The notes: a model not told the origin generated them from the letters alone. 64,000 bases of DNA from Clostridium ganghwense (GCF_026735165.1 NZ_JAPQES010000005.1:48733-112732); one strand, 5' to 3'. Shown: positions 8,928-18,658, counted from the stretch's first letter. Program-made: numbers and translations.

Positions 8928-11900
8928 TTATACTATTTCTGCACCATAATTACTTACATTTTTCATTTCTGTTCTCCACTTATCATCAAATTCAGAACTG
9001 CTCATTGTGGCAATATACACATCATACATAATCTCACTAAATAATCTTGCAGGTAAGTCTTTTGGAAGAATTAAATTTTCTTTTTTAATTGTGTCATAAA
9101 TATAACTTCCTCTTTCAACTGTTCCTGCTTTATAAAATCTAAGTACAAATACTGTTACTGTCTCATATGGGTCATAAACCCCCATACCACTGAACTCAAT
9201 TTCTGCTCCTATTCCACAGTTTTCATCCTCTTTATAAAATTCCTCATACCATCCTCCATCTCTAACAGAGCCTGTATACCATCCCCTTTTAGTAAGTTTA
9301 CTTAAAAGAGATGCTCCACTCAGAACTTTACCACCAAATTTATCAATATTTACACTTTTCTCATCTTCTAAAACAAATATCTTTCTATCTAATTGTTCTA
9401 TAGGCTGACTTATTTCATAATCTTCAAGTTGTTCTTTCCAAGACTCGATTTCCTCTTCTTTAAGTTCTATAGGATGAACTAATCCTATTTCTGTATTGTC
9501 TGACACTTGGAATTCTTCATCATCCACAGTGTTAAATGTTCCATCCTCAATATATCTAAAGCTTTGAATTAACTTATTTCCTTCATAAACACCCCATATA
9601 AGACTAGTAGCAAATCTATGCATTACAACATTCTCTACAAAAAGCTTCTTCCATTTATCAATTCTCCACTTTCTATTTGCTGAAAGTGCCATCTCAAGTC
9701 TTGTACTTTGAACATCAACTAATGTCTTAAGCTGTTTCTTTAATGTTTTAAACTCTTCGCGTGCTTTAGTAGCCATTTCCTCATTATCATTCTTTCCTAC
9801 AGTTGGTAAATTCTTAAGCTTCTTTTCAGCCTCATTATAAACTTCTAGTTTCAATTCTGGATTTATTTTTATTATAAATTTTCTATTTCCATAATCAAAT
9901 ATTCTTTGTCCATTATCATCAAAACCTAAAGTTTAAACTACTCTGTCAGATAGCTCTTCCTTATCTATTCCAAGTTCTTTTGCTGCAAAATCCAATGCTT
10001 CTGAAGCAGCTTTTTTAACTTGTTTAAATTTAAACTTTCTAGCTATACTATCAATAATCATCAGTGTTTCATCGCTGCCTATCATAGCAAGTGCTTTTAA
10101 AGCTTCGCAAGCTATGGCACCTCTTGATTTCTTAGGCCATTCCTTAATATGTTTTTCTAAGAATTGAACACATTTTGTATCTCCAAACATTCCAACTAAA
10201 GAAAGAATCCATTTTTTCTTAGCTTCCGCACCAACTGCACACCATCTTTCTAAACTCTCAAGTGCTATATCTGCTAAACTACATTGTGTAAAGAAACTCA
10301 TCATATTTTTTACTTCTGAATTTATCTCTACTTCTTTGTTATCTGCAAAGGATATAAGCATATAATGTAAAGTATCCTCACTAACTTCTTGTCCACTTTC
10401 TTTTAATATTAAAGCTGGAAGTGTATTTGGATGAAGCCATTCTATTTTTGCTTTTTTTCTCTTATTTAAGTTCTTTTTACAATACTCATTTATATCTGAC
10501 ATACTTTCTTGTTCATTATTCTCTGTTTCAATATTTAAGCTTTGAATTATAATATTTTTAACTTTACTGCTTGTTTCTTTCTCAAGCTGATCCTTTAAAA
10601 CAACTATACATTCCTCATCTAATATGGGCACAAGAACTTTAACGGCTCCCTCTCTAACAGCTGCTTTTTTATTACTCAAAAGAGGTATGAATATCTTTTT
10701 ACATTCATCATTACTTAATGCTTCATTTATTATATTCATTACACATTCTCTAACAGTTTTTGATGAATCTGCCGTAAACTTCAATAAAATCTTCTTAAAT
10801 TCTTCTCTATCTTCCTTAACAAAATTACTTTCATAAATTCTCTTAATTAAATCTGCTCTTCCCTCTGCTCTACATAAATGTATATACTTTGATACTTCAT
10901 AAGGTTTGTTTTTTATCCACTTACTAGATAATTCATAGCACTCTTGACTATGATGTCCTTCAAATTCATTATATGATAATAGTGGAAGTACTTCTTTAAT
11001 GCCTACCTGAAGACTATCCACAATAGACATAAATCTATTGAAGTTGCTGTCATTCTCATTTATAAATTCATCTATTAAATAGTCAAATAATTTTCCATTT
11101 TGAAGTTGTATAAAATATCTTACAACCTTATTGAAAATTTCATTTACATCACTGTACCAAACAATTCTCTTCAAGTAGTTTCTTATATGATAACCATAAA
11201 TATTATCATTATTTTTAAATTTAGAAGGTTTTAAGACCTTTTCAATTTCCTTCTCACCTTCCATATAAAGTATAAAATCATCTATTTCCTTTTTTTCAAA
11301 ATCACATTCTATTAATACTTCTTTAACATTGTTTATACATTTATCCTTTGCTTCTTCTATAAGTTCATCATCATTTTTTAACTTCCATAAATAATGTTCC
11401 AAATATTCTTTTGCAATTCCATCAGATAATTTTGCTGCTTCTTTAAAACCTTCTATATCATGATTTAAATATTCGTTTATAACCTTTTTTAAATATTCTC
11501 TATCACTTTCATAAATATCATCATTAAAATATTGATCAGCTACCCAAACTAAATAAAAACTGTTTGGTAGTCCCAATTTTTTGAGTTCATTTGGAAATTC
11601 TTCTAGCTGACCTTGTATCTTCTTTCTATATCTTCTATAATCATTTTCTACAGCACACGAAAAATCAAAAATATTATCTACAGTATTTTTCACATCCAAG
11701 TATGCAACAAGCTTTAATATCCTTCTTCCAAGTTCACTTATTTTCCAGCAATTATAAACTACCATATTAATCTTTTTTAAACTATCAAAATTATTTGCAC
11801 TTGCATTTGGTAAATTTCTTAATATATTTACTACTTCTTCTAAACACTCCTCTTCCCCATTTAAATAATTATTTATTTTTTCTTCATTATTATAATCATA

Positions 11901-12521
11901 ATTAAAGAATTCAAATACAAACTTTTTTAAAGCTTCATTTATGTATTCTTCTAAATTCTCTACTTCATTACAATCTTTTCTTAAAATTTCAATAGCTAAA
12001 TATAACTTTACATTTCCATCTGCATAATTAAAAGCTTTAATATAATCTTCTTTATATTTTTTATACATATTTTTTAAATTTCTAAAATACTTTATAAAAA
12101 AACGTGCATGATAATAATATGGATTTTCTTTCTCTATTTCCTGAGCTTTATTAACTATATAATAGTAAAAAGGTATATTTAATTTTTTGAATTTTGTATA
12201 TATTTCAGTTATATCTTCTCCTATTATGTATGACATAACATAAATATCAAATGCTTTCTCCTTAAAAATTAAAAATAATACCTTGATAAATTTATCAATA
12301 AGTTCCTCATCACTTCTTATATAGTTATAAAATATTTCATGCCAATCTGAATAGACTCCATTGAAGTCTACATCTTCATTCATCAATACTCCGCTTAATT
12401 TTTTCTCCTCTACATCTCCTATAAAATATTTTTCTAAAACATTTAGTGCTTCAAAAGACAAACCACTTTGTGATAGTCTATCAATTATCTCTTTTGTACT
12501 TTCTTGTCTTTGATTCATCAT
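8928..12521 (-). pseudogene. Second DUF4132/HEAT gene, interrupted by an in-frame TAA
   Basis: From ATG at 12521 (GGAGG seven bases upstream; the longer TTG start overlaps this site) the frame encodes 862 residues of HEAT-like helices ending KEELSDRVV, then TAA at 9933-9935, and continues in the same frame for 334 codons to 8928. Across the stop the reading (DRVV, stop, TLGFDD...FDYGNRKF) lines up residue for residue with the intact paralogue (DKIVPDLGFKN...YDYGSRKF), the stop standing where the paralogue has Pro. The distal part carries the DUF4132 domain (VVMHRFATSLIWGVYEGNK, GLVHPIELKEEE). No ribosome binding site or good start follows the stop. So this is one gene of about 1197 codons with one nonsense codon; readthrough, mutation or sequencing error are possible. 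Confidence 0.85.
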
Positions 12522-12627
12522 CTTCTTTCCTCCCAAGTAAATAAATATGTGTTTTATGCTTACATATTATTTCGACTAAAACTTATATTTTTTTACATAT
12601 ATTTTACCATATGGTAGTGGGATAAGT

Positions 12628-12656
12628 AAAAAACATCCAACCTTTTGGTCAGATGC
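12628..12656 (-). terminator. Intrinsic terminator of the 2-hydroxyacid dehydrogenase gene
   Basis: GCATCTGACC and GGTTGGATGT (with G-T pairs) flank AAAA and are followed by six Ts on the minus strand. The 5' arm includes the last codons of the gene. Confidence 0.7.
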
Positions 12657-13617
12657 TCATATTTAAAATATTTCTTTTCTCTTCATTTAAAAAAGCTTCA
12701 ATATTTAATACTATCTCATTTACAAGTTTAGTTCTAGCTTCTACACTAGCCCAAGCAATGTGTGGAGTTATAAGTAATCTCTCTTTATTTTTTATATTCA
12801 ATAATGGATTATCCTCATTTATTGGTTCCCTTGATATTACATCTAAGGCTGCGCCTGCAATTATGTGTTCATCTAAAGCTTTCGCTAAATCTGCTTCATT
12901 TACTATCTTTCCTCTACCCACGTTTATTAGAATAGCCGATTCTTTCATACGTTTTAGTTGATTTAAAGTTATTAAATTTTCTGTTTTTTCATTTAATGGA
13001 CAGTGAATAGAAACAACATCACTAGACATTAAAAGATCATCAAGTTCTTTCCTTTTATAATTTGAACTATTATTTTTTCCCGATGTAGAATAATATATAA
13101 CGCTGCATCCAAAAGATTCAGCAATTTTTGCAACTCCTCCTCCAATTTCTCCAAGTCCAATTATACCCCATGTTTTGCCACTAAGCTCCCAAAATGGCTT
13201 TGAAAAATGAGTAAATACATCGCTTTTACAATACTCTCCACTTTTTGTATATTCATCATAATAATTTAAATGTTCTAATAAATAAAGCACCATTGCAAAT
13301 GTATGCTGAATAACACTGTTAGTAGAGTACCCTGCTACATTAGTAACTGCTATATTTCTTGCTGTTGCATACTCTAAATCTACGTTATTTGTGCCTGTTG
13401 CGGCAATACATATTAATTTTACATTTGAAGCATGTTTTAAATTTTCTTCATTTAAAACTACTTTATTGGTTATTATTATATCTTTATCTTTTATTCTATT
13501 AGCAACCTTTTCTTTTTCAGTTACATCATAAATCTCAACTTCTCCAAACTTTTCAAAAAGCTTTAAATCTATATCATTTCCTAAAGTTTTTCTATCTAGT
13601 ATTACTATCTTCATCAT
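12649..13617 (-). CDS. D-2-hydroxyacid dehydrogenase, NAD-dependent
   Basis: A 322-residue cytosolic dehydrogenase of the D-isomer-specific family (glycerate, lactate or hydroxypyruvate reductase type). The Rossmann motif GLGEIGGG is at 154-161. The catalytic trio is visible as Arg in NVGRGKIV (about 235), Glu in SREPI (264) and His in TPHIAW (286). Length is normal. Start is the ATG pair at 13617 and 13614 after a run of five Gs. It interconverts a 2-keto acid and a D-2-hydroxy acid with NAD(H); the substrate cannot be read from sequence. Downstream of a GNAT gene in the same direction with a 39-base gap, and followed by a terminator. Confidence 0.88.
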   Translation of the reverse strand: MMKIVILDRKTLGNDIDLKLFEKFGEVEIYDVTEKEKVANRIKDKDIIITNKVVLNEENLKHASNVKLICIAATGTNNVDLEYATARNIAVTNVAGYSTNSVIQHTFAMVLYLLEHLNYYDEYTKSGEYCKSDVFTHFSKPFWELSGKTWGIIGLGEIGGGVAKIAESFGCSVIYYSTSGKNNSSNYKRKELDDLLMSSDVVSIHCPLNEKTENLITLNQLKRMKESAILINVGRGKIVNEADLAKALDEHIIAGAALDVISREPINEDNPLLNIKNKERLLITPHIAWASVEARTKLVNEIVLNIEAFLNEEKRNILNMSI

Positions 13618-13656
13618 TTGCCCCCTTATTTTTAATGAATTAATTGTGTAATTTAA

Positions 13657-14100
13657 TTATTCTTTATACAACATCTCTATATGTGGAATATTGTCTTCTA
13701 AATACACATCAGAAACTTCTTCAAAACCTAAACTTTTATAAAACCTTGTTAAATATTCTTGTGCTGAAATTCTTATTATTGTTTCATCTAAATTATTCTT
13801 AATAAAATCTATTACTTTTAACAACATCTGTCTTGCTAACCCTTTCCCACGGTAATCTTTATCAACTAAAACTCTTCCTATTGATATTTCATTGTAAGAA
13901 ACACCTTTTTCTAAAATTCTTAGATATGCAATTATTTTACCGTTCTTATCTAAAAATAAGTGATAAGCACTTTTATCTTTATTATCACAATCTTGATAAA
14001 TGCATTTTTGCTCTACAACAAATATTTCATTTCTTCTTTTTAAAATTTCATACATCTCTTCTCCGCTTAATTCTTTAAACTTTTTAATTTTCCAATTCAA
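13657..14100 (-). CDS. GNAT acetyltransferase, ElaA-like
   Basis: A 147-residue single-domain GNAT protein. The acetyl-CoA binding motif A is GRVLVDKDYRGKGLARQML (about 76-94), and the opening segment (MYEILKRRNEIFVVEQKCIYQDCD) matches the ElaA group, which has this RxxIFVVEQ...YxDxD pattern. The start is TTG at 14100; an AAGGG site lies somewhat far upstream, so the exact start is uncertain. It lies between a MarR regulator (18 bases upstream) and a dehydrogenase, all in the same direction, and may be under the MarR protein's control. Substrate unknown. Confidence 0.85.
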   Translation of the reverse strand: MNWKIKKFKELSGEEMYEILKRRNEIFVVEQKCIYQDCDNKDKSAYHLFLDKNGKIIAYLRILEKGVSYNEISIGRVLVDKDYRGKGLARQMLLKVIDFIKNNLDETIIRISAQEYLTRFYKSLGFEEVSDVYLEDNIPHIEMLYKE

Positions 14101-14118
14101 ATTTTCAACATCCCTTCA

Positions 14119-14580
14119 TTAATCTAAATAGCCTCTATCTTTACCATTTTTAACTGCTTGCCAATCTTTTTCTATATTTTCTCTCATTTTTTTTAAAAGC
14201 TTATGTACAATCTCTTTTTCTTCATTACAGAATCCCTTTAATGCAGTTTCCGTTGAATAATCTTCTTCTGTTCTTAAAAATTGATAAATTTCCATTGCTT
14301 TTTTATCTGGATAAAGTTTAAAGGATCTTTTATCTTCTTTACTCTGTTCTTTTAAAATATACCCTTTTGAAATTAATTTTTTTACAGCTTTTGCTGTAGT
14401 AGTTTTATCAACTTTTAACATATTAGAAAGTCTTTCTTGATTTATTCCTGGATTCTCACATATTCTTACTAAAAATAGATATTGCCCTTTTTCTAAACTT
14501 AACTCTCTAAATTCAATATCATTAATTGTTTGAAAACATCTAGCTATCATTCCTATTTCTCTTAAAATTAAATAATCCAT
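14119..14580 (-). CDS. MarR family transcriptional regulator
   Basis: A 153-residue winged-helix regulator. The DNA-binding core is NPGINQERLSNMLKVDKTTTAKAVKKLISKGYILKEQSKEDKRSFKLYPD (about 50-100), with the MarR DKR wing pattern, flanked by dimerisation helices. The frame is open to 14742, but the true start is ATG at 14580, behind AGAGGTG; the longer version would translate the operator region. Two near-palindromic boxes just upstream suggest autoregulation. It is divergent from the DEAD-box helicase gene and lies upstream of the GNAT and dehydrogenase genes. Ligand unknown. Confidence 0.88.
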   Translation of the reverse strand: MDYLILREIGMIARCFQTINDIEFRELSLEKGQYLFLVRICENPGINQERLSNMLKVDKTTTAKAVKKLISKGYILKEQSKEDKRSFKLYPDKKAMEIYQFLRTEEDYSTETALKGFCNEEKEIVHKLLKKMRENIEKDWQAVKNGKDRGYLD

Positions 14581-14598
14581 ATAACACCTCTGCAAAAT

Positions 14599-14651
14599 AG
14601 TTGAAATTTCATCTATTTTCACTTTATCATATTTTAGTTGAAACTTCAACT
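14599..14651. promoter_or_regulatory. Candidate MarR operator, two palindromic boxes
   Basis: AGTTGAAACTTCAACT at 14636-14651 has perfect seven-base arms, and AGTTGAAATTTCATCT at 14599-14614 is the same motif with one arm mismatch; the centres are 37 bases apart. They lie between the MarR start and the helicase promoter, so the MarR protein may repress itself and perhaps affect the divergent gene. Binding is inferred from symmetry and position only. Confidence 0.5.
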
Positions 14652-14685
14652 TTATTAATGTTCTGTATATATTTCTAGTATTCAA

Positions 14686-14714
14686 TTGACAAAAAGAGAC
14701 GCTAAGTATAAAAT
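14686..14714 (+). promoter_or_regulatory. Sigma-A promoter of the DEAD-box helicase gene
   Basis: A consensus TTGACA at 14686 is 17 bases from TAAAAT at 14709. The helicase start lies about 67 bases downstream. Confidence 0.6.
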
Positions 14715-14781
14715 TGTCTTTTACTATAAAAAACAAATACAAGTTATTTACAAATACAACAAAATTATAAAGGAGATAGCT

Positions 14782-16023
14782 ATGGCAATTTCATTTGATA
14801 AGTTAGAATTAAATTCAAATTTAATAGAAGGATTAAAAAAAGAAGGTATAAATGAACCCACAGATATTCAGGTAAAAACAATACCTTTAGCATTAGAAAA
14901 TAAAGATATAATAGGTCAGTCACAAACTGGAAGTGGAAAAACATTAGCCTATTTACTACCTATATTTCAAAAGATAGATAGTAATAAAAAAGAAATGCAA
15001 GCTATTATATTAGCCCCAACCCACGAACTAGTTATGCAAATAGATAGACAAATAAAACTTTTATCTCAAAATTCTGGAGCACCTATAACTTCTACTACTA
15101 TAATAGGAGAAGTTAATGTAAAAAGACAAATTGAAAAGCTAAAGAAAAAACCTCATATAATTATAGGTTCAACAGGAAGAATATTTCAACTTATAAAAAA
15201 GAAAAAGATAAGTGCACATACTATTAAAACCATTGTTATAGATGAAGGTGACAGACTATTAGATAAAAACAATTTAGCTGGAGTAAAAGATGTTATAAAA
15301 ACTACAATGAGAGACAGACAGTTAATGGTATTTTCAGCTACTATAAATGAAAAAGCAATAAATATAGCAAAGGATTTAATGAAAAACCCAGAAGTTATAA
15401 AAATAGAAGATAAAAAACTAGTTAATCCAAATATTACTCATATGTATCTTACTACAGAACAAAGAGATAAAATTGAAGTTTTAAGAAAGTTAATAGCTTC
15501 TATAAAACCACAAAAAGCAATTGTATTTATAAATAAAAGTGAAGAAATAGAAATAACCACATCAAAACTTCAATATCACCACATTAAAGCATACGGAATA
15601 TATGGTAATGCATCAAAAGAAGAACGCAAAAAAACTTTAGAAGGATTTAGAAGTGGGAAAATTCAACTTTTAATAGCTTCAGATATAGCTGCCAGAGGAC
15701 TCGATGTAAAAGGTGTAACTCATATATTTAATTTAGATTTACCTGAGGATTCAAAGGAGTATCTACATAGAGCAGGTAGAACTGGTAGATCTGGAGAATT
15801 AGGTACTGCTATTTCTATAGTTACGCAAAAAGAAACATCATTAATTAGAATGTATGAAAAAGATTTCAATATAAAAATTGAAGCAAAAGAAATATATAAA
15901 GGAAAGATCATAGATATAAGAAAAGGTAAATCAGCCCCTAAAAAGAGTATTAATAGACATTCTAATTTAAGCACCAAAAAGAGTATTAATAGACATTCTA
16001 ATTTAAGCACCAAAAAACACTAG
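14782..16023 (+). CDS. DEAD-box type RNA helicase
   Basis: A 413-residue ATP-dependent RNA helicase core with a short basic tail. The Q motif (TDIQ, Gln30), Walker A SQTGSGKT (47-54), motif II DEGD (154-157) instead of DEAD, SAT (185-187), and ARGLD and HRAGRTGR in the second domain are all present. The start is ATG at 14782 behind AAGGAG; an upstream in-frame start at 14686 overlaps the promoter and is rejected. The C-terminal 25 residues contain a 12-residue unit (KKSINRHSNLST) twice. Small clostridial and bacillary helicases of this kind act in ribosome assembly or cold adaptation; which role applies cannot be told here. Confidence 0.9.
   Translation: MAISFDKLELNSNLIEGLKKEGINEPTDIQVKTIPLALENKDIIGQSQTGSGKTLAYLLPIFQKIDSNKKEMQAIILAPTHELVMQIDRQIKLLSQNSGAPITSTTIIGEVNVKRQIEKLKKKPHIIIGSTGRIFQLIKKKKISAHTIKTIVIDEGDRLLDKNNLAGVKDVIKTTMRDRQLMVFSATINEKAINIAKDLMKNPEVIKIEDKKLVNPNITHMYLTTEQRDKIEVLRKLIASIKPQKAIVFINKSEEIEITTSKLQYHHIKAYGIYGNASKEERKKTLEGFRSGKIQLLIASDIAARGLDVKGVTHIFNLDLPEDSKEYLHRAGRTGRSGELGTAISIVTQKETSLIRMYEKDFNIKIEAKEIYKGKIIDIRKGKSAPKKSINRHSNLSTKKSINRHSNLSTKKH
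15940..16011 (+). repeat. 36-bp tandem duplication in the helicase tail
   Basis: Two identical 36-base units (15940-15975 and 15976-16011) stand head to tail and encode KKSINRHSNLST twice, in frame, just before the terminator. Identity of the copies suggests a recent duplication. Confidence 0.9.
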
Positions 16024-16045
16024 GTTTCTTTACCTAGTGTTTTTT
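16012..16045. terminator. Bidirectional terminator between helicase and exporter genes
   Basis: A perfect 14-base stem (AAAAAACACTAGGT and its complement) with a six-base loop gives a T6 tail in both directions and serves the convergent genes on each side. Confidence 0.88.
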
Positions 16046-16056
16046 CCTATACAACT

Positions 16057-17124
16057 TTATACTTCAACCATCTCAACTTTTTTATCCTTTTTAATCTTAT
16101 CTTTCTTAAATCTTAATTTAATTTGTTTTTTGTTATTATTCAGGTCAACTCCAAACATATCTAACATAAATATAACTATTGGAATACCTAATAAAAGACC
16201 CCAAGCTCCCATAAAATGCTCTGAAACAATAAGTATAACAAAAGTAAAAAATACAGGAAGGTTTGTCTTATTTGACATCAACTTAGGATTTAATATGTAA
16301 CTTTCAAAAGCATGAATTATAGCTACCATAATTAATACATAAATTACTTGCATTATACCACCCATTTCAAAAGCCATAAACCCTAAAGGTATAAGTGATA
16401 TAATTACTCCTGCTACTGGAATTAAACTTAAAATAAATATCATAATCCCTAGTGCAATTAAACTTTTAAACCCTATAATTGAAAGCCCTATAAGAGAAAG
16501 AGAAGTATTTGCTACTGCTATAAGTATTTGAGCTTGTATAACTTTAGCAAAAGAATTCAAAAAACTCTTTCCAAAATAAGATATATAATCATAGAAACCA
16601 GATATCTTACTATCTTTAAATTTTCTCATAAAATGTTTAATTTCTTCTTTTTGAAGTACGAAGAACAAACTTAGAATTAATGATATAAATATATTAAATG
16701 CCCATTTGCCAACATGAGTTGCCCCTGTAACCAAGCTATTTACTCCCATTTGTGCATACTTTCCAATATCTACTTGTTCTAATATTTGATTGATGTATTC
16801 AAACTGTTCAAGCTTAAGCTGAGACACTTGATCTATAAGATACATACTTTGATTTATAGCAATTGGTACATACTTTACACTTGCAAATACCAATAACAAA
16901 ACTATGAATAGATAAATAACAATGGTGACTAATTTAGGGTTTATTTTCACAAAGTCATTAAGCTTATCCACAATAAATGTTTTAATAGTATCTACAAAGT
17001 ATGCAAGTAAAAAAGTAAGTAAAAATAAATCAAATACAGACTTTATAGAGTACAAAAGTACTAGTAAGATAAGAAAATAAATAAACTTTTTTGTAGATTG
17101 TTTTCCCAAAAGCTGCTTTAACAT
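16057..17124 (-). CDS. AI-2E family transporter (YtvI/PerM-like)
   Basis: A 355-residue polytopic membrane protein with about eight hydrophobic segments, beginning FIYFLILLVLLYSIKSVFDLFLLTFLLAYFVD. The C-terminal part has the family pattern PVAGVIISLIPLGF and a late segment ending GLLLGIPIVIFML. Family members export small molecules or ions such as Na+; E. coli TqsA was linked to AI-2. The lysine-rich tail is cytosolic. Start ATG at 17124 follows AGGAGAGG. A minus-strand extended -10 (TGCTATAAT, 17241-17249) is a likely promoter, and a long inverted repeat (17155-17199) lies in the leader. Substrate not determinable. Confidence 0.88.
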   Translation of the reverse strand: MLKQLLGKQSTKKFIYFLILLVLLYSIKSVFDLFLLTFLLAYFVDTIKTFIVDKLNDFVKINPKLVTIVIYLFIVLLLVFASVKYVPIAINQSMYLIDQVSQLKLEQFEYINQILEQVDIGKYAQMGVNSLVTGATHVGKWAFNIFISLILSLFFVLQKEEIKHFMRKFKDSKISGFYDYISYFGKSFLNSFAKVIQAQILIAVANTSLSLIGLSIIGFKSLIALGIMIFILSLIPVAGVIISLIPLGFMAFEMGGIMQVIYVLIMVAIIHAFESYILNPKLMSNKTNLPVFFTFVILIVSEHFMGAWGLLLGIPIVIFMLDMFGVDLNNNKKQIKLRFKKDKIKKDKKVEMVEV

Positions 17125-17154
17125 ACTATCCTCTCCTAAACATAAGTAAAATTA

Positions 17155-17199
17155 TTGCAAATATATTTCATTAAATAAACTAATCAAATATATTTGCAA
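17155..17199. repeat. 14-bp perfect inverted repeat in the leader of the AI-2E exporter gene
   Basis: TTGCAAATATATTT at 17155-17168 is exactly complementary to 17186-17199, with a 17-base spacer. It lies between the probable -10 box (17241-17246) and the ribosome binding site and has no T tract. It could be an operator or a leader hairpin. Confidence 0.7.
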
Positions 17200-17292
17200 G
17201 AATATTAAAAATAATTGTAATTTAAACCTGTACTGCACATATTATAGCACATTTTTACTTGTATTATCTTAAATATATCTTAATATAATCAT

Positions 17293-17328
17293 AAAAAGGC
17301 AACTGTTATCAAAATCAGTTACCTTTTT
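17293..17328. terminator. Terminator of the WG-repeat gene
   Basis: AAAAAGGCAACTG pairs with CAGTTACCTTTTT around a ten-base loop, leaving T runs both ways; it follows the stop at 17330 by one base. Confidence 0.75.
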
Positions 17329-17329
17329 C

Positions 17330-18658
17330 CTATTTGTCTACATTACTCCAATCTGAAAAATGTTCCATTTCCTTCTTATATACTTCTTTAAATTCTTCAT
17401 CAGTCATATTATCATAATCAGGAACATAAGATTCATCGTCATAAGTGTTAGAATGATTCTTATTATATTCCATATAAGCTTTAGAATGTTTATTCGTAGA
17501 TTGTTTCTTTTTTACTTTTCCTAAATTACCATATACTATATTTCCTTTTTTATCTATATACGCAGTACTATTAGCAGTACTATTACTGGTAGAAATACGT
17601 GCTAACCCCTGTGAAAAAGGCCATGCATCACGAAATCTATATGGTATTACTACTTTAGCTTCTTTATTTATATAAGCAATTGTATAATCTGAACTCGCTA
17701 CAGCTGCTAACCCTTCCGAAAATGGACCTCCATATTCATAAACAGGTTCTTTTATAAAATTCCCATTTTTATCTATAATACCCCAAAGATGTCGCCCATT
17801 TAATTCTTTATTTCTTGCTTCTACAAAAGCTAATCCTTCTGAAAATATATTTGCATCAAGAAATTGAGGTTCTATTACAAACTCACCTTTTTTATTTATG
17901 TATCCCCATTTTTCCCCTTTCATTACAGGTGCTAAATCCTCTGAAAATGTGCCTGCACAATCGAATTGAGGTTTTATTACAAATTCACCCTTTTGATTAA
18001 TATATCCCCATTTTTTATTTTTTCTTATAGGTGCTAAACCTTGAGAAAATTTGAATCTACTAAAAATAGCAGAATATCTCCAATTCACATCTTCTGGATT
18101 ATAAAGTGGATCAAACTGAGGTTCTATTACAAACTCACCTTTTTTATTTATATAACCTATTTTTTTATTAACTACTACAGCTGCTAAACCTTCCGAAAAA
18201 TCACCTGCTCTATCAAATTTAATCTGTATTGCTATATTCCCTTTCTCATCTATATATCCAGATTTAGACTGTATTGAATATATATTCACACTCTTATCAT
18301 ATGTGCGGTTGACCTCTTTATGTACACAAGCTAATCCTTCTGAAAAATCATTTGCATCGTAATAATTATAACCTAGATCTAATACTACTTTTCCATTTTT
18401 ACTATTTATGTATTTCATATTACACGAATACAATCCTTCTCTTTCTGATACTAATAACAACTTTCCATTCTCTACGTCATTTTGTTTTTCTACTTCTTGA
18501 TTTTGTACTTGCTGTATATTTTTTGTTTGTTTTACACTAGACTTTGATGATGTCATGTAGACCTTATAAAACGCAATCACTATTGCCATAAGTATACTGA
18601 ATAATAAAATTATTATAGCAATTAAAATTTTATTATTTGTGCCTGTCCTTTTTTTCAT
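17330..18658 (-). CDS. WG-repeat protein with N-terminal membrane anchor
   Basis: A 442-residue protein. Residues 10-32 form a membrane helix, followed by a low-complexity linker and then about seven WG (KWG) repeats with the pattern GYINKKGEFVIEPQFD...FSEGLA between about 75 and 375. The C-terminal 60 residues are Lys/Asn/Glu-rich. The repeats form a beta-type structure presumed to bind ligands or proteins, and the anchor would place it outside the membrane. Start ATG at 18658 follows AGGAGG. A related gene at 27319-29041 is frameshifted. Molecular function unknown. Confidence 0.85.
   Translation of the reverse strand: MKKRTGTNNKILIAIIILLFSILMAIVIAFYKVYMTSSKSSVKQTKNIQQVQNQEVEKQNDVENGKLLLVSEREGLYSCNMKYINSKNGKVVLDLGYNYYDANDFSEGLACVHKEVNRTYDKSVNIYSIQSKSGYIDEKGNIAIQIKFDRAGDFSEGLAAVVVNKKIGYINKKGEFVIEPQFDPLYNPEDVNWRYSAIFSRFKFSQGLAPIRKNKKWGYINQKGEFVIKPQFDCAGTFSEDLAPVMKGEKWGYINKKGEFVIEPQFLDANIFSEGLAFVEARNKELNGRHLWGIIDKNGNFIKEPVYEYGGPFSEGLAAVASSDYTIAYINKEAKVVIPYRFRDAWPFSQGLARISTSNSTANSTAYIDKKGNIVYGNLGKVKKKQSTNKHSKAYMEYNKNHSNTYDDESYVPDYDNMTDEEFKEVYKKEMEHFSDWSNVDK

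Noticed and set aside
8928..9854. An independent 308-residue DUF4132 protein starting at TTG 9854
   Set aside because: No ribosome binding site; upstream codons back to the TAA continue the homology, so it is the distal part of the interrupted gene.
12605..12616. TACCATATGGTA, a 12-bp perfect palindrome
   Set aside because: Single, short and AT-rich, located in a gap between a terminator and the start region of another gene; no regulator nearby to assign it.
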